In this document: positions 63,724 through 64,000 of the stretch, one piece after another
Layout: the number at the start of each line of letters is the position of its first letter
Position numbering within the stretch: the stretch's first letter is position 1
NCBI GenBank assembly: GCA_963804885.1
Contig: CAWDSF010000018.1
Coordinates: 124,001-188,000 of the forward strand
Length of the DNA: 64,000 nucleotides
DNA from: PALSA-1004 sp963804885
GTDB lineage: Bacteria; Pseudomonadota; Gammaproteobacteria; Burkholderiales; SG8-41
Direction of reading: 5' to 3'
Translations under genes and position numbers: made by a program
Notes under the pieces: model-generated
Told to the model about the DNA's origin: nothing
The model's input: the letters and a program-made list of their open reading frames with translations, nothing else
Databases searched by the model: none

Positions 63724-64000
63724 ATGAAACGATTTTTAGTTACGGCTTGGTTACTGGTGGTGACGCTGGGTCTCGGCGGCTGCGGCTACAACACGCTGCA
63801 ATCGTCCGACGAGCAGGTCAAGGCCGCCTGGTCCGAGGTCGTCAACCAGTACCAGCGCCGCGCGGATCTCGTGCCCAATCTCGTGAACACCGTCAAGGGT
63901 TTCGCCCAGCAGGAGAAAGACGTGCTGCTCGGCGTGACCAACGCGCGCGCGAAGGTCGGCAGCATCCAGCCGACTCCCGAGCTCGTGAACGATCCGGGCG
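63724..64000 (+). CDS. LemA family lipoprotein, N-terminal fragment
   Basis: The first 92 codons of a LemA family protein; it runs off the right edge. Signal with lipobox LGGC (Cys20), then YNTLQSSDEQVKAAWSEVVNQYQRRADLVPNLVNTVKGF, the canonical LemA start of the helical bundle, and TNARAKVG. AGGAGG lies 7-8 bases before the ATG. LemA proteins are often followed by TPM-domain (YgcG) genes, outside this window. Confidence 0.93.
   Translation, partial: MKRFLVTAWLLVVTLGLGGCGYNTLQSSDEQVKAAWSEVVNQYQRRADLVPNLVNTVKGFAQQEKDVLLGVTNARAKVGSIQPTPELVNDPG

Overview
The window reads as a GC-rich betaproteobacterial chromosome segment, most likely from the Burkholderiales. This is inferred from the expansion of Bug/TctC-type periplasmic binding proteins, the DUF6352-SirB1 gene pair, the PA2778/PA2779-like pair, MlaA, and the tsaB-rimI-uracil-DNA glycosylase block. 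No tRNA, rRNA, CRISPR array, prophage or complete insertion sequence was seen.

Layout. 1-5666 is a plus-strand housekeeping run: the end of a peroxiredoxin, a VOC protein, an ABC-F ATPase, a DUF6352 protein, a SirB1-like protein, an alpha/beta hydrolase and a cut-off NfeD remnant. 5634-9211 holds mlaA, an orphan Bug receptor and the PA2779/PA2778-like pair. 9577-29166 is the first catabolic region: GabD, a VOC protein, two isocitrate/isopropylmalate-type dehydrogenases, a rhodanese, tandem Bug genes, a PdxA-like dehydrogenase, MmgE/PrpD, a Tat-exported aldo/keto reductase, a PLP aminotransferase, a CoA-transferase, an HpcH/HpaI aldolase, a Crp/Fnr regulator and an acyl-CoA carboxyltransferase. 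29336-43004 is the second: enolase-superfamily enzymes, a sulfotransferase, an aconitase-type large/small subunit pair, an isocitrate-lyase/PEP-mutase-family lyase, GST, MmgE/PrpD, three Bug receptors, a third dehydrogenase and a D-2-hydroxyacid dehydrogenase. 42986-45714 is an ECF sigma/anti-sigma pair divergent from a Tat metallophosphoesterase and a CuA-like cupredoxin. 45865-50229 is an AttEFGH-like exporter operon. 50290-58107 is mixed: coiled-coil membrane protein, ABC exporter, GNAT, dienelactone hydrolase, a Tle1/DUF2235-like lipase with a secreted partner, a zincin-like protein and an MFS transporter. 58299-61624 is a third catabolic set (tartrate-dehydrogenase-like, enolase superfamily, Bug). 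61744-64000 is tsaB-rimI-udg-lemA.

How it works together. Nine Bug receptors are interspersed with dehydratases, beta-decarboxylating dehydrogenases, racemase/dehydratase-type enolase-superfamily enzymes, a C-C lyase and CoA enzymes, but no TctA/TctB membrane subunits are present. The parsimonious reading is a set of small modules for uptake or sensing and breakdown of hydroxylated or branched di/tricarboxylates. The most coherent one is 32723-37595, whose enzyme families match the dimethylmaleate hydratase / dimethylmalate lyase logic.

Caution. At least nine genes are broken by about 13 small indels, mostly net +1. Because one of them is tsaB, which is normally essential, many are probably assembly errors rather than true pseudogenes. 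Broken genes are annotated over their full span and the break point is stated.
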